From Helicobacter sp. MIT 05-5293 (GTDB taxonomy: Bacteria > Campylobacterota > Campylobacteria > Campylobacterales > Helicobacteraceae), in contig NZ_JROZ02000005.1 of the NCBI RefSeq assembly GCF_000765665.2, positions 1-64,000 on the forward strand: DNA of 64,000 bases, written 5' to 3'. The translations under genes were made by a program, and so were the position numbers. Below the pieces are notes generated by a model, which saw only the letters and a program-made list of their open reading frames with translations, ran no database searches and was not told the DNA's origin. Each line of letters begins with the position of its first letter. Positions within the stretch are counted from its first letter, which is position 1. Below, piece by piece: positions 1-8,861 of this stretch.

Positions 1-1
1 A

Positions 2-1933
2 GAATCCTCCAAAACCGGTGGTAATACGATCTCTATGAGAGGTTTAGGCTCTGCCTATACACTGATACTTATCGATGGCAAGCGGCAAAATGTCGCTCAA
101 GGCTTTGACGCCAATGGTTTTAATGGTGTCCATTCTTCCTTTATGCCACCACCTGAAATGATTGAACGCATCGAAGTGATTCGTGGTCCTGCTTCTGTGA
201 TTTATGGCTCTGATGCGATGGGAGGGGTGATTAATATTATCACGAAAAAACACTCTAATAGAACAACTGCAGGTGTGCAACTTGAGACAGACTTATCCCA
301 ACACCCCAATACCTTTGGGAATCAATACGGGGCAAATGCTTACCTCACAACACCTTTGATTGAAAATGTGCTATCCCTTAATCTCCGCGGAGGTTATAAA
401 TATGGCGATCAAAATGCTTTTTACAAACCCGGCTTTGGTCCCGATAGCCCTACATATTGCAATGCTAAAAGTTGCTCTACCACCAATCCCTATCTTGGCT
501 GGAGTGCCACAGGCTACACAAACTGGAATGCTGGAGGGCGGTTAAACTGGACACTTAACGAACACAATGACTTTTATATCGATACTGAACTCTTTTTCAC
601 GCGTCAAGGGACATTAAATACCTCATCTGATGGCTACACCGCTGTGAGAGAATTTTATAAGATTAATAGTGTCCTTAATCACGATGCAAACTATCACTGG
701 GGGAAGCTCAATACCTATGCACAATACACCGAAACAATGATGTTTCCACATTTTGATAGTAGTCGATTGACAAGTGGTTGGGCTGGATTACAGCCGGGGT
801 CATCACGAGGTGATGGTGTAAGATGGGACACTGGGACATACAATCGTGATGCAGTTTTTCAATCCACCTACAATAATGACTTTGACTTTGGCAAAGCGGG
901 AGCATTGATCTTTAATGGTGGGTTGTATTATATGTATGAAAATCTCCAAACCACTTCTTCTAATAAGCATATGAATCAAGTCGCTATCTTTGCCGAGGGG
1001 GAATACCTTATCAATCGCTATGTGAGTGCGACACTAGGATTACGATACAATTATTCTGATATTTTTAACGCAATCCCTAATCCGCGATTCTATGTGAATT
1101 ATAATCCTACCGATTGGCTGACTTTTAAAGCCGGTATAGCTACGGGGGTAAAAGTGCCACAGCTTAGCTATTTGTATGATGGTTACACTGTAAATTCCTC
1201 TACTAATGTTTATGTCTATGGAAATAAAGACTTAAAACCCGAGCAAAGCGTGAGCTATGAACTAAGTGCGATTTTAGACACTACACCTGCATTCATTATC
1301 CTCACAGGATTCTATACAGATTTTAATAACAAAATCTCAAGCGTAAGTGCACAAAATGATGAGACCGTCAATGGCATACAATGCACAAGTGGGGCAGGGT
1401 GCACCTTCTATCGTAATCTCGATAGTGCAATGGTTACAGGAGCAGAGGCGAGCCTCCAAACAAAACCATTCTATGGACTTACCCTTGATGCAAGCTATGG
1501 ATTCACTTATAGCAAGACTTTAAAGGTATCTAATGCAAACCAACAATACCTAGTCGGCGAACCGGTTAATAATATCCCTAAGCATAAATTCACGATTAAG
1601 CCCAGCTACACATATAAGAATTTCAATGCTTACTTGCGCTGGACGGGGAATCTCCAAACGCCTACTTCTGCAGTCGCAGCTAGCTCTTTGGCAACAAGCG
1701 CAAGAGGACTAGTCGGGAAATACTATCGAAACTATCAGTTAGTAGATCTTGCTGCGACTTATAAGTTTAATAAAAACTACGCTTTAACTTTTGCAATCAA
1801 TAATCTCTTTGATGTGAAGTTTTATGATGACTTGATTTCATATAATAGTGGCAGAGGCACAAGCTATATGAATCCCTACCAACGAATCCTCCCTGCTCGA
1901 AACTATTGGATTAGCTTTAAGGCGGATTGGTAA
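2..1933 (+). CDS. TonB-dependent outer-membrane receptor, 5' partial
   Basis: This is the C-terminal part of a TonB-gated outer-membrane transporter; the reading frame is open to the window edge, so the signal peptide, TonB box and start of the plug are missing. The first visible residues (SMRGLGSAYTLILIDGKR) are typical of the plug domain of siderophore, haem or colicin-type receptors, followed by the conserved plug stretch IEVIRGPASVIYGSDAMGGVINI. The rest is a long alternating beta-barrel with aromatic-rich strands and a terminal aromatic residue (KADW), as expected for BAM-dependent assembly. Two short-spaced cysteine pairs, near residues 141/146 and 450/456 counted from the first Met, probably sit in extracellular loops. 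The family resembles FrpB/CirA-type iron receptors; the ligand cannot be read from sequence. An inverted repeat follows the stop. Confidence 0.9.
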   Translation, partial: ESSKTGGNTISMRGLGSAYTLILIDGKRQNVAQGFDANGFNGVHSSFMPPPEMIERIEVIRGPASVIYGSDAMGGVINIITKKHSNRTTAGVQLETDLSQHPNTFGNQYGANAYLTTPLIENVLSLNLRGGYKYGDQNAFYKPGFGPDSPTYCNAKSCSTTNPYLGWSATGYTNWNAGGRLNWTLNEHNDFYIDTELFFTRQGTLNTSSDGYTAVREFYKINSVLNHDANYHWGKLNTYAQYTETMMFPHFDSSRLTSGWAGLQPGSSRGDGVRWDTGTYNRDAVFQSTYNNDFDFGKAGALIFNGGLYYMYENLQTTSSNKHMNQVAIFAEGEYLINRYVSATLGLRYNYSDIFNAIPNPRFYVNYNPTDWLTFKAGIATGVKVPQLSYLYDGYTVNSSTNVYVYGNKDLKPEQSVSYELSAILDTTPAFIILTGFYTDFNNKISSVSAQNDETVNGIQCTSGAGCTFYRNLDSAMVTGAEASLQTKPFYGLTLDASYGFTYSKTLKVSNANQQYLVGEPVNNIPKHKFTIKPSYTYKNFNAYLRWTGNLQTPTSAVAASSLATSARGLVGKYYRNYQLVDLAATYKFNKNYALTFAINNLFDVKFYDDLISYNSGRGTSYMNPYQRILPARNYWISFKADW

Positions 1934-1936
1934 AAT

Positions 1937-1961
1937 CTCCAAAGCCTTATGGCTTTTGGAG
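1937..1961. terminator. Hairpin between convergent genes
   Basis: CTCCAAAGCC and GGCTTTTGGAG pair with a single bulged base around a TTAT loop, directly after the stop of the TonB receptor gene and before the 3' end of the convergent M16 gene. The T-tract is poor, so this is a likely but not classical terminator. Confidence 0.55.
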
Positions 1962-1999
1962 AACACCCATATTTTCGCATTTTCTCCGTTTTTTAAGAT

Positions 2000-3310
2000 T
2001 TATTTTTTCTCATTTGGCCGTGCATCGACTATACTAAAACTCATCTGCAAAATCTCTTGATGCGATGTGATATAGGCATTAAGCGTCTGCAAATCAAGGG
2101 CTTTGATTGATTCTAACTCGCGTTTGTTGTAATCCAAAGGCAACCCACGAAAATAATACGAAAACTTCGCCCCTAGTCGTTGAGAAAGTGTCTCCTCACG
2201 CAATGGCTCACTGCCGAGCAAAAATGCTTTTGCGCTATCAAGCTCTTCTTGTGTCGCGCCATTTTTGACAAAGTCTGCTACGACTTCTTTAACGACTTTA
2301 ATCGCTTCATCTTTATTCTCAAGCTGTGTTTGCAAATGTCCGCTTGTGTAATCCACCACACCCCCGACATTTACACGCATAGAAGCTGAATAAGCCAAGC
2401 CTTTTTTGACACGCACTTCTTCCATCATTCTTGAGCCAAAGCCAGAAGAGCCTAAAATAAAGCTCATCACCTTTGCGATATAGTTTTGCGACTGATCTGC
2501 GACATCAAAAGGTGAGCCAAAATACACAAAAGCTTGTTGTGTCGGTTTTGTAATCGTGATAGAATCCGCCTTATCGTGCGCCTTAAAAGAAAGTCGCGCT
2601 TTGGATTCACCCTTTGGCAAATGTGCTAAAGCCTTTTGTATTTGTTGCTTGAAAGCTTCTTCTTGCATATCGCCACCTGCGACAATGATAAGCCGACTAA
2701 GCACAAGATTGCGGTTCAAGTAATGCTCCACTTCTTTAAGACTAATCGCATTGATGCTTTCTTTATCACCTATCAATGGCTCTTGTATCGGTGTGTTTTT
2801 AAACAGAATCCGATTGAGATTCTCTTGTGCGACACTATCAAAATCATCTTGTTTGCGTGCGATTTTACTTTGTGTGCGGGTTTTGATTTTTTGCAAAGTA
2901 TGGGGGGTGAGATTAGGATCGCTCAAAAGCTCCTTGAGTGATGCAAAAGCCATATCTTGATATTCGCTCAAGAATGAAAGGTTAAGGCTCAAAGTCTGTA
3001 ATCCCGCACCTGCAGACAGACCAATCGCTTTAGATTCTAACTTTTGGGCAAATCCAACATTGCCGAGCGTTTTTGTGCCTTCATTAAGCATCTTTGCACT
3101 TAAAACGCCTAACCCTCTTTTTTCACCATCAGCCGCCCCGCCGACAAAAACGATTTGCACTTCACCCACAGGCAGAATCTTGCTGTGCTCAAAGATCAAA
3201 GGCACATCTACACCATTGATATTCACAGAACTTAACTTTGCTTCTTGTGCATTCATACAGCCTCCTATCCATAATAAACTTATCCCGATGAAAGTTAAAA
3301 ATCGTTTCAT
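2000..3310 (-). CDS. M16-family (pitrilysin-like) protein, apparently non-catalytic
   Basis: A 436-residue M16 zinc-peptidase homologue. The N terminus has a signal sequence ending in a lipobox-like IGGC, so it is probably a periplasmic lipoprotein. The region that normally carries the zinc motif HxxEH reads GLGVLSAKMLNEGTKTLG and lacks both histidines and the first glutamate. The C-terminal half keeps the R/Y segment (SRMMEEVRVKKGLAYSAS) seen in M16 partner subunits. It may therefore act as the non-catalytic half of a heterodimer or as a chaperone-like protein. It lies immediately downstream of mqnC and bamA on the same strand, the order I recall for H. pylori HP0655-HP0657 (annotated ymxG there). 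The family assignment is firm; loss of activity is inferred from the missing motif. Confidence 0.88.
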   Translation of the reverse strand: MKRFLTFIGISLLWIGGCMNAQEAKLSSVNINGVDVPLIFEHSKILPVGEVQIVFVGGAADGEKRGLGVLSAKMLNEGTKTLGNVGFAQKLESKAIGLSAGAGLQTLSLNLSFLSEYQDMAFASLKELLSDPNLTPHTLQKIKTRTQSKIARKQDDFDSVAQENLNRILFKNTPIQEPLIGDKESINAISLKEVEHYLNRNLVLSRLIIVAGGDMQEEAFKQQIQKALAHLPKGESKARLSFKAHDKADSITITKPTQQAFVYFGSPFDVADQSQNYIAKVMSFILGSSGFGSRMMEEVRVKKGLAYSASMRVNVGGVVDYTSGHLQTQLENKDEAIKVVKEVVADFVKNGATQEELDSAKAFLLGSEPLREETLSQRLGAKFSYYFRGLPLDYNKRELESIKALDLQTLNAYITSHQEILQMSFSIVDARPNEKK

Positions 3311-3333
3311 ACTAGAATCTCCTTGTTTAAATC

Positions 3334-4401
3334 TTAGAATCTCTCCAAAATTTCATAAGCGGTATTGCGTTTAGCGGGATATTCTTGCACATCTTTAATC
3401 AATTCAATCATTTCTTCTTGATTCATTGAGTTACACACGCCCGCCGATGAGACGACATTTTCTTCCATCATTGTAGAACCCAAATCATTTGCCCCAAAAA
3501 GTAAGGCAAGTTGTCCAATATATGAACCTTGCGTAACCCAAGAGCTTTGAATATTTCTAAAATTATCCAAATAAATCCGACTGCACGCTAAAAGCCTCAA
3601 ATACCGATTCGATGAAGCCTTGTGAATATGGGGCATTTCTTTTTGCAGAGGTGTATTATCCGGCTGAAAACTCCACAAAATAAAAGCACGAAAACCTTGA
3701 TACTCATCTTGAAGTTGGCGCAAACAATCCCAATGCGCCACAATATCTTCATCATTTTCGACACTGCCAAACATCATTGTTGCGGTGCTTTTCATACCGA
3801 TTTTATGCGCTTCACGATGCACTTCTAGCCATTCTCGTGTGTCAAGTTTTTTAGGAGCAATCACATCACGCACACGATCACTTAGAATCTCCGCGCCCGC
3901 GCCCGGAATAGAAGAAAGACCTGCTTTTTGAAGACGTTTTAAAACTTCAGGGATAGAAATGTGTGATACTTTTGCGATATAATTAACCTCAATCGCTGAA
4001 AAACCATGTATAGTGATCATTGGGTATTTTTTTGCGATATGTGAGACAAGCTCTTCATACCATTCGATTTTGAGTTTTGGGTGCACGCCCCCTTGAAAGA
4101 GAATCTGCGTCCCACCGATACTCAAAAGCTCTTCGATTTTGGCATCAATTTCATCAAAGCTCAAGATATACACACCATCTTGATCGATTTTGCGCTTAAA
4201 CGCACAAAATTTACAATCCACCCAGCAGATATTAGTATAATTAATATTTCTATCCACGACAAAAGTCGTAATTTTATCTGCGTGGAGCTTTGCTTTAACT
4301 GCATTTGCCATAACGCCTAATTCTCTTAAACTCGCATTTTTCATCAAATCGAGAATCTCATCATTACTCACACGCTTTGCAAGATCAATCTTTGCACTCA
4401 C
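3334..4401 (-). CDS. mqnC: Cyclic dehypoxanthinyl futalosine synthase (radical SAM)
   Basis: A radical SAM enzyme of the futalosine route to menaquinone. It converts dehypoxanthinyl futalosine to the cyclic form. The cluster motif NICWVDCKFCAF gives Cys59, Cys63 and Cys66 (CxxxCxxC). Typical downstream segments are GGTQILFQGGVHP and IPGAGAEILSDRVR. The frame is open further upstream, but I chose the GTG at 4401: it is preceded by AAGGAG with six to seven bases of spacing, it gives the family's usual length (355 residues), and the longer version would run into bamA without any homology. Menaquinone is the expected quinone for the bc1 complex encoded at 17.9-20.7 kb. Confidence 0.93.
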   Translation of the reverse strand: MSAKIDLAKRVSNDEILDLMKNASLRELGVMANAVKAKLHADKITTFVVDRNINYTNICWVDCKFCAFKRKIDQDGVYILSFDEIDAKIEELLSIGGTQILFQGGVHPKLKIEWYEELVSHIAKKYPMITIHGFSAIEVNYIAKVSHISIPEVLKRLQKAGLSSIPGAGAEILSDRVRDVIAPKKLDTREWLEVHREAHKIGMKSTATMMFGSVENDEDIVAHWDCLRQLQDEYQGFRAFILWSFQPDNTPLQKEMPHIHKASSNRYLRLLACSRIYLDNFRNIQSSWVTQGSYIGQLALLFGANDLGSTMMEENVVSSAGVCNSMNQEEMIELIKDVQEYPAKRNTAYEILERF

Positions 4402-4444
4402 TTTTTTACTCCTTAAAATAACAATGTTAAAATCTAGAATCTTC

Positions 4445-6688
4445 TTAGAATCTCGTCCCCATTGTAAATTCAAATCGTGAAGTCCGATCGTTGGGTTGGG
4501 GATTGATAGGTTGAGGGAAAACAAGCACAATAGGACCCATTGGGCTTACCCACTCGATAGCTACACCCCACGAAGAACGCGTAACATCAGTGAGCCTTGC
4601 TTCACCAATCATACCATAATCAAAGAAGAAAGCCACGCGCATTTGAGCCTTTTCCAAAAGCCCATAGCTTAACTCAAACGAATGCGTCATCATATAATTC
4701 CCCCCGATACGAATCTGCCCGGTTTCATCTCTAGGTGTCAAAGAGCTGACTTGATAACCTCTTACGCTTGAAATCCCCCCCATATAAAACTTACTTGTGA
4801 TAGGCACATAACCTTCATCGATAATCGCTCCTGCTTGTGCCTTGTAACGCGCAATCAAGTCAATGCTCAAAAGACTTTTAAGATGATAATATAATGCCGC
4901 CTTGCCATAGATTTTTGTAAATTTTTCATCGCCACCAAGCCCTGCTTGTTCGATATATGCGGAGACAATCGCGCCATTTTTAGGGAAATAATAGTCATCG
5001 GTATTGTCAAAATACAGACTCGGGCTAATGGAGCTTTTCAAAGGTCTGTCAATCGTAAAATACTTTTTGTAAAGGCTTTCAAGACTAGCATTATAATAAT
5101 CCAAAATACCTGTGGTTGAAAGCGTATAACCTAAAGATGCACGCAAAGTGTTGGTAAGCAATCGTCCGCCTGTGATTGAAAAACCTGTCGTTTGTTCGCG
5201 ATAATCCCAATTCCAATACAATGAGTGATACCCGCTAAATGACATGCTGTATTTGCTATCAAGCACGCGAGGATTGCTCAATGTGAGATTCACAAGCTGC
5301 CTTCGATAACTCCAATCCGCATAGATTTGCGCACTTTGCCCTGTGCCGAAGAGATTCCTTTCTCTGATAGAGGCATTCACCATAAGCTTATCATAGCTCC
5401 CATAGCCTAGCCCAACCATAAATTCCCCTGTGCGTGCTTCTTCCACGCTCACAAGCAAATCAAGAGAATCTTCACTCACACGCCTTTCTTCAATCTTGAC
5501 TTTATCAAAATATCCCAACCGCCTTAGCGCATTTTCAGATTCTGCAAGAGAAGAAAGCTTATAGGTATCACCGGGTGCTAATAGCAACTCACGCCGAATG
5601 ATTCTATCAGCTGTGCGCGCATTGCCTGATATGAGGACATCATTAATCTTGACTTTTTGTCCTACTTGTATCAGATAAATCACTTTCACGGTAGAATCTT
5701 CAGCATTCTTATCAAGATCCGGATTCACACGCACAAAGGCATAACCCAAATCCGCAATCTTTTGTCGGATAATCTCTACATCAGCTCGCACTTCCTCGAT
5801 ATTGAAATAAACTCCCTCTTTGACTTTTAAGGCTTTACGCAACGCCTCTTCTTCAATCACAGGGACATGCAGCACAATTTGTATGCTTGACACTTTATAA
5901 CGCTCACCCTCTGTAATCTTGTAATACAGATTCGCTGTGTAGTCATTAAGATTCGCATCAAGGAATGCTTGAGAAACACTTGCATCAAGAAAACCTTTGC
6001 GCATATAGGCATCTTGAATCCGCATACCATCAAATTCTAACTCTGCTAATTTGAGCTTACCATCATTGCGTCCCCACATCCAGCCCATAAATTGTTTTGC
6101 GCGGTTGGCACTAAGCTCTTCTAAATCTTTGACTTTAAGCTTCTCACGCCCATCATATTGGGCTTTTTTAATCACAATGTTTTCACCTTGATTGACATTA
6201 AGAGTGATTGCGTAGGCATTATCCCCGACTTCTGCAATATCAGATTCTACCACCGTCCCATAATAACCTTGATATTCTAAAATTGTCTTGATGATAACTT
6301 TAGCCCGATCAAGCTTGACTTCATCGTAACTATCGCCCTTTTTAATGCCAATTTGCGAATAAAGCGTTTCTTTTTCTTGCTCACTTCCATAGCCTTTAAT
6401 TTCAACACTTGCAATCAAAGGCTTTTGCTTGAAATAAAAAACCAAGACACCATCGCTAAAATCAACATAAATATCTTCAAAATATCCTTGCGCATAAAAA
6501 GCTCTAACCGCCTTGTCGATTTTTTCAATATCAAATTCATCGCCTACCTTGATACGAGCAATCTCATCGGCTAAAACATTAGAAATAGAGGAGCTGCCTT
6601 GATATTTAATGTCGCGGATTTCTTGTGCTTCACCCACACTCCACACTCCAAGTAACAGCAACAATACAAACAAATAGATTTGTTTCAT
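4445..6688 (-). CDS. bamA: Outer-membrane protein assembly factor BamA
   Basis: The central subunit of the beta-barrel assembly machine, which inserts outer-membrane proteins. It has 747 residues: a signal peptide (about 1-21, cleaved near GEAQE), a run of POTRA repeats to about residue 420, and a 16-strand barrel of the Omp85 family. The barrel keeps the conserved loop-6 motif (SSVRGYQ, near residue 640) and ends in a terminal phenylalanine (TMGTRF), the usual assembly signal. It is followed by mqnC with a 43-base gap, so the two may be co-transcribed despite unrelated functions. Length and motifs are normal for the family. Confidence 0.96.
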   Translation of the reverse strand: MKQIYLFVLLLLLGVWSVGEAQEIRDIKYQGSSSISNVLADEIARIKVGDEFDIEKIDKAVRAFYAQGYFEDIYVDFSDGVLVFYFKQKPLIASVEIKGYGSEQEKETLYSQIGIKKGDSYDEVKLDRAKVIIKTILEYQGYYGTVVESDIAEVGDNAYAITLNVNQGENIVIKKAQYDGREKLKVKDLEELSANRAKQFMGWMWGRNDGKLKLAELEFDGMRIQDAYMRKGFLDASVSQAFLDANLNDYTANLYYKITEGERYKVSSIQIVLHVPVIEEEALRKALKVKEGVYFNIEEVRADVEIIRQKIADLGYAFVRVNPDLDKNAEDSTVKVIYLIQVGQKVKINDVLISGNARTADRIIRRELLLAPGDTYKLSSLAESENALRRLGYFDKVKIEERRVSEDSLDLLVSVEEARTGEFMVGLGYGSYDKLMVNASIRERNLFGTGQSAQIYADWSYRRQLVNLTLSNPRVLDSKYSMSFSGYHSLYWNWDYREQTTGFSITGGRLLTNTLRASLGYTLSTTGILDYYNASLESLYKKYFTIDRPLKSSISPSLYFDNTDDYYFPKNGAIVSAYIEQAGLGGDEKFTKIYGKAALYYHLKSLLSIDLIARYKAQAGAIIDEGYVPITSKFYMGGISSVRGYQVSSLTPRDETGQIRIGGNYMMTHSFELSYGLLEKAQMRVAFFFDYGMIGEARLTDVTRSSWGVAIEWVSPMGPIVLVFPQPINPQPNDRTSRFEFTMGTRF

Positions 6689-6754
6689 TAAAATTCACCC
6701 TCTCAAGAATAAATCGTGATTATATTAGAAATTACTTAATAACCTATCTCATAA

Positions 6755-7591
6755 TTATAAAAATTTTTGCAAAGTATTTGCTTGCGCCATAAATGCCTCT
6801 AAACCTTCCCAATCTTCTCCCTCAATAAATTCCTTTGCTTCGGTGAGTTTATCTTGAAAATACGCGATTGAATGGAGCACATTTTCTTTGTTTTGCTTGA
6901 AAATGTCTTTCCACATCGCCGGTGAGCTTTTGGAAAGTCGGCTCATTGATCGGAATCCACCTCCTACCAAAGCCAAAATCGTTTGAGGATCTTCTTGCGC
7001 AAGCACAGCATTTGCAAGAGCATAGCTGATAATATGTGGCATATGAGAAATAAGGGCAATATGTTTATCGTGCGAAATACTATCCATTTTGACGATCTTC
7101 ATACCAATAGCGATAAAAAGATCTTTAGCGAGTTCAGCTTGATATGCCCCACTTTGTTCTAAATCTGTCAAAATCACGATACTATCATGATAAAGCGTAT
7201 CAAACGCTGCCTTAGGTCCAAAAAACTCCGTCCCACACATCGGGTGTGCGCCCACAAACAAAGAGCGCAAAGCAGGGGAGATAGAATGATTGATTTGAGA
7301 TTTTGTCCCGCCAAGATCAATAATCGTTGTGTTTGGATTCACACATTCTGCGTCAATCTCTGATAGAATCTTGACGATTCCATCAACAGGCACAGCTAAA
7401 AAAATCACATCGCATTTGAAAATCTCTTGCAAGCTTACGCATTCATCAACAAGTCCCAAAGAAAGAGCTTGTTGCAAATGAATCGGATTAATATCATAGC
7501 CCAAGATTCGCTCAAATCGTTGTGTCTTTTTGAGTGCCAAGCCCATTGAGCCTCCCATCAAGCCCAATCCTACAATTCCCACTTTCATCAT
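6755..7591 (-). CDS. tyrA: Prephenate dehydrogenase
   Basis: A 278-residue NAD-dependent prephenate dehydrogenase of the tyrosine pathway. The dinucleotide-binding glycine motif GLGLMGGSMG is at residues 7-16, and the catalytic-domain segment GAHPMCGTEFFGP follows at about residue 115, with the family's SHMPHIISYALAN helix around residue 186. There is no chorismate mutase or ACT domain, so it is the monofunctional short form. It starts 37 bases downstream of rsmE and ends 66 bases upstream of bamA, within a same-strand run. Confidence 0.94.
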   Translation of the reverse strand: MMKVGIVGLGLMGGSMGLALKKTQRFERILGYDINPIHLQQALSLGLVDECVSLQEIFKCDVIFLAVPVDGIVKILSEIDAECVNPNTTIIDLGGTKSQINHSISPALRSLFVGAHPMCGTEFFGPKAAFDTLYHDSIVILTDLEQSGAYQAELAKDLFIAIGMKIVKMDSISHDKHIALISHMPHIISYALANAVLAQEDPQTILALVGGGFRSMSRLSKSSPAMWKDIFKQNKENVLHSIAYFQDKLTEAKEFIEGEDWEGLEAFMAQANTLQKFL

Positions 7592-7628
7592 ACAATCCTT
7601 TACTTGATAATTTAAAATTCTTAAAACC

Positions 7629-8309
7629 TTATGTGTTCCTAAGCCTTGCTAAAGCAGCAATCAATACACTCGCACTTTCGCTGCGTAAGATCAACTGATC
7701 ATTAGAGGTGATAACTTTTGAGAATCTAGCCCGTTCCTGCGCACTAAATCCTCCTTCTGCACCAATCATCACACGCAAATATGGCAAAGTCGTAAAATCT
7801 ACTTCCTTAATGTCATTTCCTCCAAAATCAAAAGCATAAAAATCCTGATAAATCTCGCAAACTTGCGCAAAATCTTTCAGCATTTCTATCTTCATCAAAT
7901 GGCTTCGTCCGCATTGTTGGCAAGAATTAATCAGAATCTTGTGCATACGCTCCAAAGAAAGCTTAAATTGACGCTGGGAATAATCAGCATAGAAAAAACT
8001 GATTTGGGACACACCCAACTCATTGAGCATAGGGAGTGTTTTTTCAATCACTTTTGGCTCAATAATTGCCCACAATAAATGCACACCACCCTTGTAAGTC
8101 GGCGATTCTCTTTGTCCTTGTTTAAGCAAAATCGCTTTTTTGGGCTGAATCTCTGCAATACAATAAGTATAAAGATTCTCATCTCTCAAATGTCGCAAAG
8201 CAAGATTTTCACCTTGTTTTGCTCGTCTGACTTTGATAAGATAAGAAAAGGCTTCTCCATCAAGCGTGATTGATTCTTCGCCTGCACAAGAGTGATACAA
8301 AAACTGCAT
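7629..8309 (-). CDS. rsmE: 16S rRNA (uracil-1498-N3)-methyltransferase
   Basis: A SPOUT-class methyltransferase that modifies U1498 of 16S rRNA. The 226-residue protein ends in the trefoil-knot signature: IGAEGGFSAQERARF, then LILRSESASVLIAAL. The N-terminal PUA-like domain contains ITLDGEAFSYLIKVRRAKQG. It abuts the upstream membrane-protein gene with no gap (8309/8310), so the pair is translationally linked. In H. pylori the equivalent gene lies beside hemH in the same way. Confidence 0.94.
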   Translation of the reverse strand: MQFLYHSCAGEESITLDGEAFSYLIKVRRAKQGENLALRHLRDENLYTYCIAEIQPKKAILLKQGQRESPTYKGGVHLLWAIIEPKVIEKTLPMLNELGVSQISFFYADYSQRQFKLSLERMHKILINSCQQCGRSHLMKIEMLKDFAQVCEIYQDFYAFDFGGNDIKEVDFTTLPYLRVMIGAEGGFSAQERARFSKVITSNDQLILRSESASVLIAALARLRNT

Positions 8310-8735
8310 TTACACAATCGCAAAAAGCAAGATAAAAAAGAATAAATCAATGCTGTATAATATCCGACAGAATCTCACATATCCGAGCATCGCCTCTCTG
8401 TTCGTGCGTCTAGCGACTTTGAGAATCTTGAAGCGAAATATCTCTCCGATAAACACAAACACACAAAAAGTCATCATTGCAATAACGCTAAGCTTTAAAC
8501 CAATATTACCAAAAATCCAGATATTAATGCCACTTAAAATACTTACAGACAACAAAAAGAAAATGATGGGTGTAACAAACCACATCTTTTTCACCATTCC
8601 CGCAAGATTCTCTGCGGACAAAAATACAATCAAAAGATTAGCCACAAAAGGCAAAGCAAAAAAAGCAGTAAAAATTTTGTGATAAGAAAGCAAACTGATG
8701 TAAGTATCTTGTAAAACAAGGGTTTCAAATTCCAT
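8310..8735 (-). CDS. Small four-helix membrane protein
   Basis: A 141-residue integral membrane protein with four predicted hydrophobic helices (roughly residues 14-44, 51-75, 78-104 and 122-141). I do not recognise a domain of known function. Its position between rsmE and the divergent hemH matches a conserved hypothetical gene in H. pylori (HP0375 as I recall), so it is a real conserved gene. Being next to haem and cytochrome biogenesis genes may be meaningful, but this is only context. Confidence 0.85.
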   Translation of the reverse strand: MEFETLVLQDTYISLLSYHKIFTAFFALPFVANLLIVFLSAENLAGMVKKMWFVTPIIFFLLSVSILSGINIWIFGNIGLKLSVIAMMTFCVFVFIGEIFRFKILKVARRTNREAMLGYVRFCRILYSIDLFFFILLFAIV

Positions 8736-8861
8736 ATATACTCCTAATTGAATGAAAATTTAACTATGATTATTTAATATAAAGCAATCCTTAATCTTGA
8801 TTAACTTTAGTAGTTTATTATCACTAAAAATTTTAAACTCTGCTATTAAAAAGGATTCTCT

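Noticed and set aside
4402-4530. Upstream extension of mqnC overlapping bamA
   Set aside because: The extra 43 residues have no family counterpart, overlap the bamA C terminus, and the GTG at 4401 has a good ribosome site.
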